This document shows, in pieces, positions 18,259-27,255 of a DNA stretch of 64,000 nt. Location: the NCBI RefSeq assembly GCF_004114935.1, contig NZ_CP022221.1, positions 7,461,001-7,525,000 on the forward strand, written 5' to 3'. A model generated the notes under the pieces. The model had not been told where the DNA came from, ran no database searches, and saw only the letters and a list, made by a program, of their open reading frames with translations. The number at the start of each line of letters is the position of its first letter. The first letter of the stretch is position 1. The DNA comes from Bradyrhizobium zhanjiangense (GTDB taxonomy: Bacteria; Pseudomonadota; Alphaproteobacteria; Rhizobiales; Xanthobacteraceae). The translations under genes and the position numbers were made by a program.

Positions 18259-18849
18259 TCATGCACGCAGGCGCAGCGCCTCGACCAGCGACCTGAACGC
18301 ACGGGCATATTCCGCACCCGCCCTTGCGATATCGGCGCGCCCGGCGCAGGCGACCGCGGCTTCCGTGACGGCGCCGAGCAGCAGCCGGGCCAGGGGCTCG
18401 ACCGGCTGGCGCGCGATCAGGCCGGCGTCCATGGCCGCCGCGATCGCGCGCGGCAGCTTGCCGCCAAAGTGCTTGGCGTCGATCTCGCGCCAGCGTTCCC
18501 AGCCGAGCACCGCGGGCCCGTCACGCAAGATGATCTGGCCGGTGGGGCCCTTTGCCGTCGCCGCAAAGTAGTGCTGGGTACCGGCGACCATGGCGGCGAG
18601 AACGTCCTTCTCGGCGCGCGCGGTGCTGTCGATCTCGACGACGAGGTCGCGCGAGACCTGGTCGAACACGGCTTCGAACACCGCCTCCTTGGTCTTGAAG
18701 TGATGATAGACCGCGCCTTTGGCAATGCGGGCGGCCTCGGCGATCTCGTCCATGGTGGTGGCGGCGAATCCTCGGCTCCCGAAGAGGCGGCGTGCCGCCG
18801 TCAGGATCGCTTCCATCGTCGCCGCGCGCCGTTCCGCCTGTTTCGCCAT
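18259..18849 (-). CDS. TetR-family transcriptional regulator
   Basis: 196 residues. The N-terminal helix-turn-helix reads ILTAARRLFGSRGFAATTMD and EIAEAARIAKGAVYHHFKTK, a textbook TetR DNA-binding domain; the C-terminal two thirds is a helical ligand domain. It is divergent from the SnoaL-like gene at 18950, and the shared region carries a perfect seven-base inverted repeat, so it probably represses both itself and that gene. It may also govern the GMC oxidoreductase gene just downstream. Confidence 0.92.
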   Translation of the reverse strand: MAKQAERRAATMEAILTAARRLFGSRGFAATTMDEIAEAARIAKGAVYHHFKTKEAVFEAVFDQVSRDLVVEIDSTARAEKDVLAAMVAGTQHYFAATAKGPTGQIILRDGPAVLGWERWREIDAKHFGGKLPRAIAAAMDAGLIARQPVEPLARLLLGAVTEAAVACAGRADIARAGAEYARAFRSLVEALRLRA

Positions 18850-18913
18850 GTGTTTCGTCTAATCGAATTCGCAGCAAGCGGCCAGTTGACTTTTCGACCA
18901 CCGGTCGGTATTT

Positions 18914-18930
18914 ACCGACTATCAGTCGGT
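18914..18930. promoter_or_regulatory. Probable TetR operator
   Basis: ACCGACT-ATC-AGTCGGT is a perfect inverted repeat with a three-base centre, placed 19 bases before the ATG at 18950 and 65 bases before the tetR ATG. A second, imperfect half-site pair (ACCACCGGTCGGT, 18897-18909) sits beside it, giving two ACCGAC-type boxes. This is the expected size and place for a TetR dimer site in a divergent promoter. Confidence 0.75.
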
Positions 18931-18949
18931 TTTAATCGCGAGGTGTTCG

Positions 18950-19315
18950 ATGCCGAGCCGTGACATTGTCGAGGCGTTTGCGCAGCGGCTGGAAGCCGGA
19001 GACTTCATCGGTGCCATCGAACAGTTCTGCACGCCTGATGCCGTGACCTACGAGAACAACGCTGCCCCGACGGTCGGCCGCGACAAGCTCGTCGCCAAGG
19101 AACGCGGCGTGCTGGCTGCGTCCAAGGACGTCAAGGCCGTGCGTATCGGGCCGAGCCTGATCGAGGGCGACCACGTCGCGACCCGCTGGGTCTTCAGCTT
19201 CACCAATGCCGAGGGCGTCACGCGGACACTGGACGAGATCGCGTGGCAGACCTGGCGGGGCGATCAGCTGATCGAGGAACGGTTTTATTACGATCCGAAG
19301 CAGCTGGGGCGGTGA
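18950..19315 (+). CDS. SnoaL-like / NTF2-fold protein
   Basis: 121 residues. The alpha+beta pattern (IVEAFAQRLEAGDFIGAIEQ, then AVTYENNAAPTVGRDKLVA, then a curved sheet ending in DEIAWQTWRGDQLIEERFYY) is a small NTF2/SnoaL-like domain of the limonene-epoxide hydrolase type. Such folds bind small hydrophobic molecules or act as hydrolases/isomerases; none can be specified. The ATG has GAGGTG six bases before it. It is divergent from tetR with an operator in between, so it is likely induced by the ligand sensed by that regulator. Confidence 0.8.
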   Translation: MPSRDIVEAFAQRLEAGDFIGAIEQFCTPDAVTYENNAAPTVGRDKLVAKERGVLAASKDVKAVRIGPSLIEGDHVATRWVFSFTNAEGVTRTLDEIAWQTWRGDQLIEERFYYDPKQLGR

Positions 19316-19344
19316 CCGCGCCTCTCTCTCGCCCTACCACCGCT

Positions 19345-19512
19345 GTCATCGCCCGGCTTGCTGCCTTCGCTGATGCCTCGGCGTGCCGAGCGCCCGCGTG
19401 GGCCTCGGCGTAGCCTTGGCGGAGCCGGGACCGGGCGATCCAGTACGCCGCGGCGGCTGTGATGAATCGAGGGGCCGCGGCGTACTGGATGCCCCGCCTG
19501 CGCGGGGCATGA
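19345..19512. repeat. MITE-like dispersed repeat, copy 1
   Basis: The element opens GTCATCGCCCGG and ends CGGGGCATGAC, so its tips are inverted GTCAT/ATGAC. It contains paired blocks around CCAGTACGCCGCGG and CCGCGGCGTACTGGAT that fold on each other, followed by GCCCGCCTGCGCGG. The same block recurs at 25005-25107. It has no open reading frame and explains most of the gap before the GGDEF-EAL gene; the rest (19513-19686) shows nothing but an AT-richer promoter-like stretch. Confidence 0.75.
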
Positions 19513-19686
19513 CAGCGGAGTTAGCGGCGAACATTCCCCCCGCCATCACGCATTTGTATCGATTTGTTATCGATACCTTCGTTTGAACACGTAGAAGTGC
19601 TCATTCCGATCGCGGCAGCTATGGATAATTCATAGTTCGTCAAAGGTTTGCAGCGAATTTTCCGCTTCTAGCCGGACAATCGGCCG

Positions 19687-21666
19687 ATGCTGCTAGGCTC
19701 TGGAATGCGGACTCAAACGACCAGCTATTTCGCACGGCTGTTCGCCGGCGATCTGTCGGCCTTTGGCGGTCCCGCAACCGACGAGGCCGTGGCCGGCCAT
19801 ATCCGGGCCGAGCAGATGTCGCTGGTGCTCGGCTATTCGGTCGGCATCATGCTTGCCAATGCCTGCAACGCCATCGTGCTGGCCATCGCGCTGTGGCAGT
19901 CGCCGGACAGGATGCCCGCCCTGATCTGGGCGGTCATCGTCGCCGGCGCCGCGATCGGATTCGGCGTGCAATCCCACGCCGCGCGCCGTATCACCAAGCC
20001 GCAATTCGTCTCGCGGCGCGCCATGCACCGGCTGGTGCGCAACGCCTTCATCCTTGGCGCGGCCTGGGGCATCGTCCCGGTCGCCTTCTTCGCCGATGCT
20101 TCGACCGGCGGCCAGCTCGTCATCACCTGCCTGTGCTCGGGCATGCTAGCGGGCGGCGCGCTGGCGTTCGCCACGATCCCGATCGCGGCCATCGCCTTCA
20201 CCGCGCCCATCTTCCTCGGCATCGCCATCTGCCTCGGCAGGAACGGCGATCTCGCCTTCCTGCTGATCGCCTTCCTGGTCGTGGTCTACGGCAGCGTGCT
20301 GCTGCGCGGTGTGTTCGTCAATTCGTTCGCGTTCGCGCGGCGCGTGATGCGGCAGATCGAGGCGGAGCGCACGGTGCGGCAGGATCCCCTCACCCATTTG
20401 CCCAACCGTGTCGCCTTCAACGAAACGCTTGATGCCGCGCTCAAACGACTGGCATTGTCCGGCGAGGAATTCGCGGTGCTGCTGCTCGACCTCGATCGCT
20501 TCAAGGAGGTCAACGACCAGTTCGGTCATCCCGCCGGCGACGAATTCCTGGTCCAGGTCGCAAGCCGCCTGCAACGCTGCACGCGCGCGGCCGAGCATGT
20601 CGCGCGCATCGGCGGCGACGAATTCGCGCTGGTCATGAACAATCTGGCGCGGCCGGAAGATGCGCTCGAGATCGCCGAGCGCTTCGTTGCTGCTTTCACC
20701 GAGCCGTTCCAGATCGAGGGCCGCCAGATCGTCGGCGCGACCAGCGTCGGCATCGTACTGGCGCCGCGCGACGGCACCACGCCGCTTGACGTCATGAAGA
20801 ATGCCGATGCCGCGCTCTATCGTGCCAAGAAGGCGGGAGCCGGCACGGTCTGCTTTTTCGAGACCAGCGACGACAGGGTATCGCGCGACCGCAAGGCGCT
20901 GCAATCGGACCTCGCGGGCGCGATCGCGAGGGACGAGCTGTTCCTGGTGTTCCAGCCGTTCCTCGACCTTGGCGACAACCGCATCACCGGCTTCGAGGCG
21001 CTGCTGCGCTGGCAGCATCCGGTGCGCGGACTGGTGCCGCCGAGCGAATTCATACCGATCGCGGAAGAGACCGGACTGATCCACGAGATCGGCGAATGGG
21101 TCATCCGCCGCGCCTGCGCGACGGTGGCGCAATGGCCTGAAGAGATTAGGGTCGCCGTGAATTTCTCAGCGGCGCAATTCCACAACACCGGCGTCCTCCA
21201 GACCATCGTGCAGGCGCTTGCCGATGCGAAGGTCTCTCCCAGCCGGCTCGAGATCGAGATCACGGAATCGATGCTGCTGTCGAAATACGGCTCGGCCGCA
21301 TCAGTCCTGAATGCGCTGCTGGAGCTCGGCGTCACCGTGGCGCTCGACGATTTCGGGACTGGCTTCTCCTCGCTCACCTATTTGCGCAAGCTGCCGTTCA
21401 GCCGCATCAAGATCGACCAGTCCTTCATCAGCGACGTGCTGGTGCAGCCGGACTGCGCCGCCATCGTGAAGTCGGTGATCTCGCTCGCGCGGGACCTGCG
21501 CATCGGCGTCGTCGCCGAAGGCGTCGAGACCGCCGACCAGCTCGAATATCTGCGCCAGATCAGTTGCGGCGAGGTGCAGGGCTATCTGATCAGCCGGCCG
21601 GTGGCGGCCGATGCCGTGCTGGCGCTGCTGGACAGCAGGAAGCATCGCGCGATTTACGCGGCGTAG
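19687..21666 (+). CDS. Membrane GGDEF-EAL protein (dual c-di-GMP cyclase/phosphodiesterase)
   Basis: 659 residues. About six hydrophobic helices occupy residues 45-220. A GGDEF domain follows with RIGGDEFAL, then an EAL domain with FEALLRW, AVNFSAAQF, EITESMLL, DDFGTGFSS and VAEGVET, all active-site motifs of class I EAL phosphodiesterases. The position of the cyclase I-site holds RAAE rather than RxxD, so cyclase feedback inhibition is probably lost. Net activity may be phosphodiesterase. Start may be 19687 or 19705 (Met7). It is isolated between repeats, with no partner gene. Confidence 0.92.
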   Translation: MLLGSGMRTQTTSYFARLFAGDLSAFGGPATDEAVAGHIRAEQMSLVLGYSVGIMLANACNAIVLAIALWQSPDRMPALIWAVIVAGAAIGFGVQSHAARRITKPQFVSRRAMHRLVRNAFILGAAWGIVPVAFFADASTGGQLVITCLCSGMLAGGALAFATIPIAAIAFTAPIFLGIAICLGRNGDLAFLLIAFLVVVYGSVLLRGVFVNSFAFARRVMRQIEAERTVRQDPLTHLPNRVAFNETLDAALKRLALSGEEFAVLLLDLDRFKEVNDQFGHPAGDEFLVQVASRLQRCTRAAEHVARIGGDEFALVMNNLARPEDALEIAERFVAAFTEPFQIEGRQIVGATSVGIVLAPRDGTTPLDVMKNADAALYRAKKAGAGTVCFFETSDDRVSRDRKALQSDLAGAIARDELFLVFQPFLDLGDNRITGFEALLRWQHPVRGLVPPSEFIPIAEETGLIHEIGEWVIRRACATVAQWPEEIRVAVNFSAAQFHNTGVLQTIVQALADAKVSPSRLEIEITESMLLSKYGSAASVLNALLELGVTVALDDFGTGFSSLTYLRKLPFSRIKIDQSFISDVLVQPDCAAIVKSVISLARDLRIGVVAEGVETADQLEYLRQISCGEVQGYLISRPVAADAVLALLDSRKHRAIYAA

Positions 21667-21711
21667 GCCTCGATCGGATTAGGATCGGTGCGGCCACGAA
21701 GGAGGTACGCT

Positions 21712-22034
21712 CCCTCCCCCGCTTGCGGGGGAGGGCTGGGGTGGGGGTGCCTCCGCGTCGGGATTGTCGAGAATTGCGGAGGCGATCCCAGTGCGGTGAG
21801 AGCCCTCACCCGCCGCGCTCGGGACGATGCTTCGCATCGCCCGGGACGCGTCGGCCTCTCCCGCAAGCGGGAGAGGCGGAGCAAACTCGCGGGTGGTCCC
21901 CGCGAAATGCATACGCGATAGCCCCCCGCTTGCGGGAGAGGGCTGGGGAGAGGGTCTCTCCACGGAGGGACTCTCCAAGAGGAGAGAACGCTCACCCGGC
22001 GCTTCGCGCCGACCTCTCCCGCAAGCGGGAGAGG
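21712..22034. repeat. Cluster of GC-rich palindromes (CCTCTCCCGC/GCGGGAGAGG family)
   Basis: At least four units built on a CCC-CCCGC-TT/AA-GCGGG core: a palindrome at 21712-21735, a perfect 22-mer at 21855-21876, a partial one near 21921-21942, and another 22-mer at 22013-22034. They alternate orientation and are linked by CTGGGG-rich blocks. Nothing in the segment is coding. It sits between convergent genes, and strong hairpins here would stop transcription from both sides. Confidence 0.85.
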
Positions 22035-22082
22035 TGGAGGCCGCGGCGCCGTCCATTTATCCTCACGGAATTCCGGGCTCGG

Positions 22083-23063
22083 TTAGACCGCATCCGCGCG
22101 CAGCAGCGTATCCACTGTGATCGTGCCCCTCGCGCGGGAGACGCAGGCACAGATCTTCTGGTTGCTTTGCTTCTGATGGTCGCTGAAGAAGACGTCGCGA
22201 TGGTCGATCTCGCCGTCGACCGCGACCACGTCGATGGCGCAGAGGCCGCACTCGCCGCGCTTGCAGTCGTACATCACGTCGTGGCCGCTAGCATTGAGCA
22301 CATCCAGCATCGAGCGCTCGCGCGGAATCTCGAGCTCGACATTTGAGTCTTTCAGACGCACCCGGAACGTCTCGGTCGGCAGCGTGCCGCTGGAGCCGAA
22401 CGTCTCGTAGCGAAGATCGGGAAGCGGATGGCCGGCCCCGATCCAGGCGTGGCGCGCGGCATCGAGCATGCGCATCGGGCCGCAGAACAGCGCGAGCGTG
22501 CCTTGAGGAAGCGAGGCGAACAGGGCGTCGAGATCGAGGCGCTTGCCTTCGTCGCTGGCATGAACGACCAGGCGATCGCCGAGCAGCGTAGCGAGATCGT
22601 CGAGATAGGCGGCTTCGCTGCGCGAACGCACGGCATAGTGCAGCGTGACGTCAGCGCCGCGGCGGGCCAGCGCCTGCGCGGCGCCGAGGATCGGCGTGAT
22701 GCCGATGCCGCCGGCGATCAGGCAATAATTTTCGCGCGCCCAGTCCACCGCAAGCAACGAGGCGGGCTGCGTGATGTCGAGCCGCGCGCCTGGCGCTAAT
22801 TGCCACATGTAGCGCGAGCCGCCGCGGGAATCCTCGGCGCGGCGCACCGCGATCTTGAAGCCGTGGGACGAAGCTTCGCCGACCAGCGAATAGGACCGCG
22901 TCTCCGGCTGGCCGTCGATGCTGACGCTGACATTGATGTGGCTGCCGACCGGATAGGCGGCGGCGTCGAACTGATCGGGCCGGATCAGGAATTCGCGGAT
23001 GCCAGGTGCGAGATCGCGGGTTGAGACGAGCGTTGCTGGAATCCAGTTTTCGATGAAGCGCAT
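22083..23063 (-). CDS. vanB: Vanillate O-demethylase-type oxidoreductase (ferredoxin reductase component)
   Basis: 326 residues in the phthalate dioxygenase reductase (PDR/VanB) layout: an FMN/FAD domain with TRSYSLVGEA, an NAD domain with LIAGGIGITPILGAAQAL, and a C-terminal plant-type [2Fe-2S] with CKRGECGLCAIDV and a fourth Cys in KICACV. It passes electrons from NADH to a Rieske oxygenase. It is the last gene of a three-gene unit vanA-gntR-vanB, with the oxygenase 760 bases upstream. The natural substrate may be vanillate or another methoxy/aryl compound. Confidence 0.85.
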   Translation of the reverse strand: MRFIENWIPATLVSTRDLAPGIREFLIRPDQFDAAAYPVGSHINVSVSIDGQPETRSYSLVGEASSHGFKIAVRRAEDSRGGSRYMWQLAPGARLDITQPASLLAVDWARENYCLIAGGIGITPILGAAQALARRGADVTLHYAVRSRSEAAYLDDLATLLGDRLVVHASDEGKRLDLDALFASLPQGTLALFCGPMRMLDAARHAWIGAGHPLPDLRYETFGSSGTLPTETFRVRLKDSNVELEIPRERSMLDVLNASGHDVMYDCKRGECGLCAIDVVAVDGEIDHRDVFFSDHQKQSNQKICACVSRARGTITVDTLLRADAV

Positions 23064-23073
23064 GGTGATTGCC

Positions 23074-23826
23074 TCAATCGTTTGCGGTCTTGATCAGCGC
23101 GAGCGCCGGCAAGAGGTCGAGATGGGTGCGGTTGCGCAGCGCGAGCCGCAGGTTTCGCACCGCGAGCCGCGCATGCTCGCGCATGACGGCCTCGGCGCGC
23201 GCGCCTTCGCGGTTCTCGATGGCGTCGATCACGACGCGATGATGCTCCTGCCCGATCATCAGGATCTGTTGGGCCTCCGGCAGCGCCGACTGCGCCATCA
23301 CGAAGCCGCTCGGCGAGGCGAACGGTAGCGCCGAGGCGCGGTCGATCTGCCGGATCAAGGGCGGGCTGCGCGACAATTCCGTGAGCAGGGCGTGGAAGCG
23401 TGCGTTCAGCGTGACGTAAGACGAAAATGCGTCGACCGAGATCGGCACCTGGCGCAGCAATTCGTCGATCGCGGCGAGGCACTCCTTGAGCGGCTCGAGT
23501 TCGCGCGCGGAGACGCCGCGCTCGGCAGCGAACCGTGCGGCGAGGCCTTCCAGCGTGCCGCGCAGCTCGATGGAGTCGGAGATGTCGCGCTCCGAGAACG
23601 CCTTCACCATGAAGCCGCCGGAGGGGATCGCTTCCAACAGGCCCTCCTCCTCCAGCCGCACCAGGGCCATGCGCACCGGGGTGCGCGAGACGCCTGTCGT
23701 CTCCACCGCCTGGAGCTCGGAGATGCGCTCGCCCGGACGCAACGAGCCCGACAGGATCTGATCGCGCAGCGCGAGCTGCGCCTTCACGGTCTGCGAGATA
23801 GAGCGATCGACTTCACGCTCGGCCAT
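23074..23826 (-). CDS. GntR-family regulator with FCD domain (VanR-type)
   Basis: 250 residues. The winged helix at about 15-80 contains LRDQILSGSLRPGERISELQ and GVSRTPVRMALVRLEEEGLL, which define the FadR branch of GntR. The FCD ligand domain has the conserved Asp/Arg...His set (ISDSIELRGTLEGLAARFAA, NARFHALL, EHHRVVIDAIE). It sits between vanA and vanB with overlaps of about ten bases or less, an arrangement found in vanillate operons, and very likely represses the operon through GTATAC-type sites upstream of vanA. Confidence 0.88.
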   Translation of the reverse strand: MAEREVDRSISQTVKAQLALRDQILSGSLRPGERISELQAVETTGVSRTPVRMALVRLEEEGLLEAIPSGGFMVKAFSERDISDSIELRGTLEGLAARFAAERGVSARELEPLKECLAAIDELLRQVPISVDAFSSYVTLNARFHALLTELSRSPPLIRQIDRASALPFASPSGFVMAQSALPEAQQILMIGQEHHRVVIDAIENREGARAEAVMREHARLAVRNLRLALRNRTHLDLLPALALIKTAND

Positions 23827-23832
23827 GACCTG

Positions 23833-24882
23833 CTACTCCGCGGCCTGGAGGTGTGTCGGCGCGTTTTCCTTCGCCACCATGCGATCGATCAGCTTGCGCG
23901 ACCACATCGCGCCGGCGTCGATGTTGAGGTTGTAGAAGATGCGATCCGGGTTCTCGTCCATCGCGCGCTGCTGCGCTTCGAGAATCAGCTCGTCCTCGCG
24001 GAAGATGCCGGAGACGCCCTCGCGGATCTCGGTGGTGATGCGCTGCTCGCCGAGGCGATAGTTGCGCACGAACGCCCAGAAATAATGGCAGGTCTTCTCG
24101 GTCTCCGGCGTGATGGTGTTGAGCACGAAGCCGTTGACGCTCTGCGAGCGGTCGCCTTCCGGCGCGCCGGTGCCGGTCGGCGCCACGCCGACGTCGATGG
24201 CGATGGTGCACGGGGCCTCGAAACGGATGATCTGCCAGCGATCGACGAGACCGGGCTTGCCGAGCTGCTTGGCCCAGAACGGCGGCGGCTCGATGCCGCG
24301 CATCCAGCGCGTCACCGTCACCGTCTTCTCGCCATGGGTGACGTCGAACGGCGCCTCGGCCACCGCATCGTTGCCGATCGAAGAGCCATGCACGAAGGTC
24401 TCGTGGGTGAGATCCATGAGATTATCGAGCACCAGGCGATAGTCGCATTTGACGTGGATGGTCTTGCCGTCGCCGGCCCAGGCCGGATCCTGATTCCAGT
24501 GCATGTCCGGAACGAGCGCGGGATCGGCCTGCGCGGGATCGCCCATCCAGAGCCAGATGTAGCGGTGCCGCTCGACCACGGGATAGGCACGGACGCAGGC
24601 GGACGGATTGATGGTCTCCTGCGAGGGCATGAAGGTGCAGCGCCCTTGCGCGTTGTACTTCAGGCCGTGATAGCCGCAGACGACGGTGTCGCCTTCGAGC
24701 CGGCCCTTGGACAGCGGCACCAGGCGATGCCAGCAGGCATCCTCCAGCGCGGCGACCGAGCCGTCGGCCTTGCGGTACATCACGATGTGCTTGCCGCAGA
24801 TCGTCCGCGGCAACAGCGCCGGCTTCACCTCGGCATCCCAGGCGGCGGCGTACCAGGCGTTCATGGGGAAGGGTTTTGTCAT
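23833..24882 (-). CDS. vanA: Rieske aromatic O-demethylase oxygenase subunit (VanA-like)
   Basis: 349 residues from ATG 24882. The Rieske cluster ligands are in CWHRLVPLSKGRLEGDTVVC and the following GYHG; the mononuclear iron site is in LDNLMDLTHETFVHGSS (His pair with a later Asp). This is the VanA/toluate-carbene class that removes methyl groups from methoxybenzoates as formaldehyde. The start was set at 24882 because GGGAGCGAG precedes it; 24909 would add nine unlikely residues. First gene of the vanA-vanR-vanB unit. Confidence 0.87.
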   Translation of the reverse strand: MTKPFPMNAWYAAAWDAEVKPALLPRTICGKHIVMYRKADGSVAALEDACWHRLVPLSKGRLEGDTVVCGYHGLKYNAQGRCTFMPSQETINPSACVRAYPVVERHRYIWLWMGDPAQADPALVPDMHWNQDPAWAGDGKTIHVKCDYRLVLDNLMDLTHETFVHGSSIGNDAVAEAPFDVTHGEKTVTVTRWMRGIEPPPFWAKQLGKPGLVDRWQIIRFEAPCTIAIDVGVAPTGTGAPEGDRSQSVNGFVLNTITPETEKTCHYFWAFVRNYRLGEQRITTEIREGVSGIFREDELILEAQQRAMDENPDRIFYNLNIDAGAMWSRKLIDRMVAKENAPTHLQAAE

Positions 24883-24911
24883 CGGTCTCGCTCCCACGGG
24901 CTTATGCATAC

Positions 24912-24997
24912 GTTATGTATACAGTATCAGCGATGCGGGATCAATCAAGCCCGATCATGAAGTATTAAAGTACCTAAATCGTCGTTATTGTATACAG
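24912..24997 (-). promoter_or_regulatory. vanA promoter region with two GTATACAG boxes
   Basis: GTTATGTATACAG (24912-24924) and GTTATTGTATACAG (24984-24997) are near-identical, about 70 bases apart, upstream of vanA. GTATAC is self-complementary, and FadR-type GntR proteins bind short inverted sites with this kind of TAC symmetry, so both are candidate operators. The segment is markedly AT-richer than its surroundings. Confidence 0.6.
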
Positions 24998-25004
24998 CGC
25001 ACCC

Positions 25005-25107
25005 GTCATTCCCCGCGAAGGCGGGAATCCAGTGCTCCGCGGCGGACATTGGGTTCACACAACTCCTGCCGCGGCGTACTGGATCGCCCGCCTGCGCGAG
25101 CGATGAC
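25005..25107. repeat. MITE-like dispersed repeat, copy 2
   Basis: Shares with 19345-19512 the blocks CCGCGGCGTACTGGAT and GCCCGCCTGCGCG and the GTCAT/ATGAC tips; here it is shorter, with CCGCGAAGGCGGGAATCCAGT in the left part. It lies upstream of the vanA promoter and downstream of the pgm stop, where it could serve as a terminator for either. Confidence 0.75.
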
Positions 25108-25165
25108 ACCGGAGGATACGGCGACCGCTCCGCTGGAGGGGCCCCTGCGGCGCCGGCCCCGCGCC

Positions 25166-26812
25166 CTACGCCCCGAACACCTTCGCCAAGCCGGCCTTGG
25201 CTTCTTCCTGAATGCGCGTCAGGTGCTCGGCGCTGCGGAAGCTTTCCGCGTAGATCTTGTAGACGTCCTCCGTCCCCGACGGCCTGGCCGCGAACCAGCC
25301 GAAATCGGTCTCGACCTTGATGCCGCCAAAAGGCTCGCCGTTGCCGGGCGCCTTGCTCAGCGTGGCGCGGACGGGATCGCCGGCGAGATCCTTCAGGCCG
25401 AGCTGCTCGGGTGTGACGGACTTCAAAATGGTCTTCTGCGGCCCGGTGGCGGCGACGTCGATGCGCGCGTAATGGGGCACGCCGAACTCGGCGGTGAGGT
25501 CATTGAAGAGCTGGCTGGGATCGCGGCCGGTCTTGGCCATGATCTCGGCTGCGAGCAGGCCGAGGATGACGCCGTCCTTGTCGGTGGTCCATACCGTGCC
25601 GTCGCGGCGCAGGAACGAGGCCCCTGCACTCTCCTCGCCGCCAAAGCCGAAGGAGCCCGTGAGGAGGCCGTCGACGAACCATTTGAAACCGACTGGCGTC
25701 TCGACCAGCTTGCGGCCGAGCTTTTTCGCAACGCGGTCGATGATCGAGCTCGACACCACGGTCTTGCCGATCGCGGCATCCTTGCCCCAGTCCGGCCGGT
25801 GCGCGAACAGATAGGAGATCGCGGTCGCAAGATAATGGTTCGGATTCATCAGGCCGCCGGTGCGCGTCACGATGCCGTGGCGATCGGCATCGGTGTCGTT
25901 GGCAAAGGCGACGTCGAAGCGGTCACGCATCCCGATCAGGCTCGCCATCGCGTAGGGCGAGGAGCAGTCCATGCGGATCTTGCCGTCCCAGTCGACCGTC
26001 ATGAAGCGGAAGGTCGGATCGATCGCCTCGTTCACGACGGTGGCCTTGAGGCCGTAGCGCTCGATGATCGGATGCCAGTAATGCACGGCGGCACCGCCGA
26101 GCGGATCGATGCCGATCGTGACGCCGGCGGATCTGACCAGGTCGAGATCGACGACATTGCCGAGATCGGCGACGTAAGGCGTGATGAAATCATAGGCGTG
26201 GACATTCGCGGATTTCTTCGCCTTGGCATAGTCGATGCGCTTCACGCCCTTGAGGGCGTCGGCGAGATAAGCATTGGCGCGCTTTTCGACCACGCCGGTG
26301 ACATCGGTGTCGGCGGGGCCGCCATGCGGCGGATTGTATTTATAGCCGCCATCTTCGGGGGGATTGTGCGAGGGCGTGATCACGACGCCATCGGCGAGGC
26401 CCGAGCTGCGGCCCTTGTTGTAGGTCAGGATCGCGTGTGAGATCACCGGCGTTGGCGTGTAGCCGCCGTCCTTGTCGATCATGACGTCGACACCGTTGGC
26501 CGCGAACACCTCGACGGCGCTGACCAGCGCGGGCTCGGCCAGTGCATGGGTATCGATGCCGATGAAGAGCGGGCCAGTCAGCCCCTTTTCTCTTCTGTAG
26601 TCACAAATCGCCTGCGTGGTCGCGAGGATGTGGCCCTCGTTGAAGGTGTTCTTGAACGAGGTGCCGCGGTGACCCGAGGTGCCGAACGCAACCCGTTGCG
26701 CGGGGTCGGCCGCATCAGGCTTGCCGGCGAAATATTCCGTCACCAGCCGCGGAATATTGGTGAGCGCGTCCGGCGAGGCCTGCTTGCCCGCCGCGGGATG
26801 AACATCAGCCAC
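25166..26812 (-). CDS. pgm: Phosphoglucomutase (alpha-D-glucose-specific)
   Basis: 548 residues, the size of bacterial Pgm. The phosphoserine loop is in [19 protein letters not shown], the metal-binding loop in [11 protein letters not shown], the sugar-specificity loop in [11 protein letters not shown] and the phosphate-binding loop in [16 protein letters not shown]. It interconverts glucose-6-phosphate and glucose-1-phosphate, feeding UDP-glucose and hence GalE and the polysaccharide genes 25 kb away. It is a single-gene unit. Confidence 0.94.
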   Translation of the reverse strand: MADVHPAAGKQASPDALTNIPRLVTEYFAGKPDAADPAQRVAFGTSGHRGTSFKNTFNEGHILATTQAICDYRREKGLTGPLFIGIDTHALAEPALVSAVEVFAANGVDVMIDKDGGYTPTPVISHAILTYNKGRSSGLADGVVITPSHNPPEDGGYKYNPPHGGPADTDVTGVVEKRANAYLADALKGVKRIDYAKAKKSANVHAYDFITPYVADLGNVVDLDLVRSAGVTIGIDPLGGAAVHYWHPIIERYGLKATVVNEAIDPTFRFMTVDWDGKIRMDCSSPYAMASLIGMRDRFDVAFANDTDADRHGIVTRTGGLMNPNHYLATAISYLFAHRPDWGKDAAIGKTVVSSSIIDRVAKKLGRKLVETPVGFKWFVDGLLTGSFGFGGEESAGASFLRRDGTVWTTDKDGVILGLLAAEIMAKTGRDPSQLFNDLTAEFGVPHYARIDVAATGPQKTILKSVTPEQLGLKDLAGDPVRATLSKAPGNGEPFGGIKVETDFGWFAARPSGTEDVYKIYAESFRSAEHLTRIQEEAKAGLAKVFGA

Positions 26813-26938
26813 TGAAACACCTCGTCCTTGTCAAATTGAGGCCTGCTGCACCATAGCATCGGGCTTGCACGCGCCAACTCAAAAGCCACTGGCCGACACC
26901 GGCAACAAATGGCCGCATTTGGGCCCATGAATAGTGAC

Positions 26939-27142
26939 ATGACCATTTTCGCAACGACCCTGCTGCTCGCCAGTTCCTTGACGCTATCGTCTCCGGCAAA
27001 TGTCGGGCGAACCGACGTCGAACTCAACCCGATGCTGCGCAACGCGGCCGTGGATCATGACCTCGCCAAGGTGAAGCAGCAGTTCGAACGGGAGCTCCAC
27101 AGCGACGCTGCAGACCGCTCCGCGGCATCCAGCCAGCGCTAG
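26939..27142 (+). CDS. Putative small exported protein
   Basis: 67 residues from the ATG at 26939 (other in-frame starts at 26909 and 26927). The N-terminus has a hydrophobic core (TIFATTLLLASSLTLSSPA) suitable for a signal peptide, followed by a hydrophilic, likely helical tail (DHDLAKVKQQFERELH). There is no recognised family and no strong ribosome site. Codon usage is compatible with coding. It is divergent from pgm. Could be spurious. Confidence 0.4.
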   Translation: MTIFATTLLLASSLTLSSPANVGRTDVELNPMLRNAAVDHDLAKVKQQFERELHSDAADRSAASSQR

Positions 27143-27255
27143 CGCCGCGGGCCGGGCGCATCCAAAGGCATTCCTGACGGCCGCACATGGCGTTTACTTC
27201 CTTGGGGCCGCCTTGAAAGAGGCAGGCACCACAATGCAAATTGCGGGATCATGCT

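Noticed and set aside
15805..18963. 1052-codon open frame on the plus strand
   Set aside because: It is antisense to hemC, the GMC oxidoreductase and tetR, has no domain, and is Arg/His/Asp-rich as expected for the complementary strand of high-GC coding DNA.
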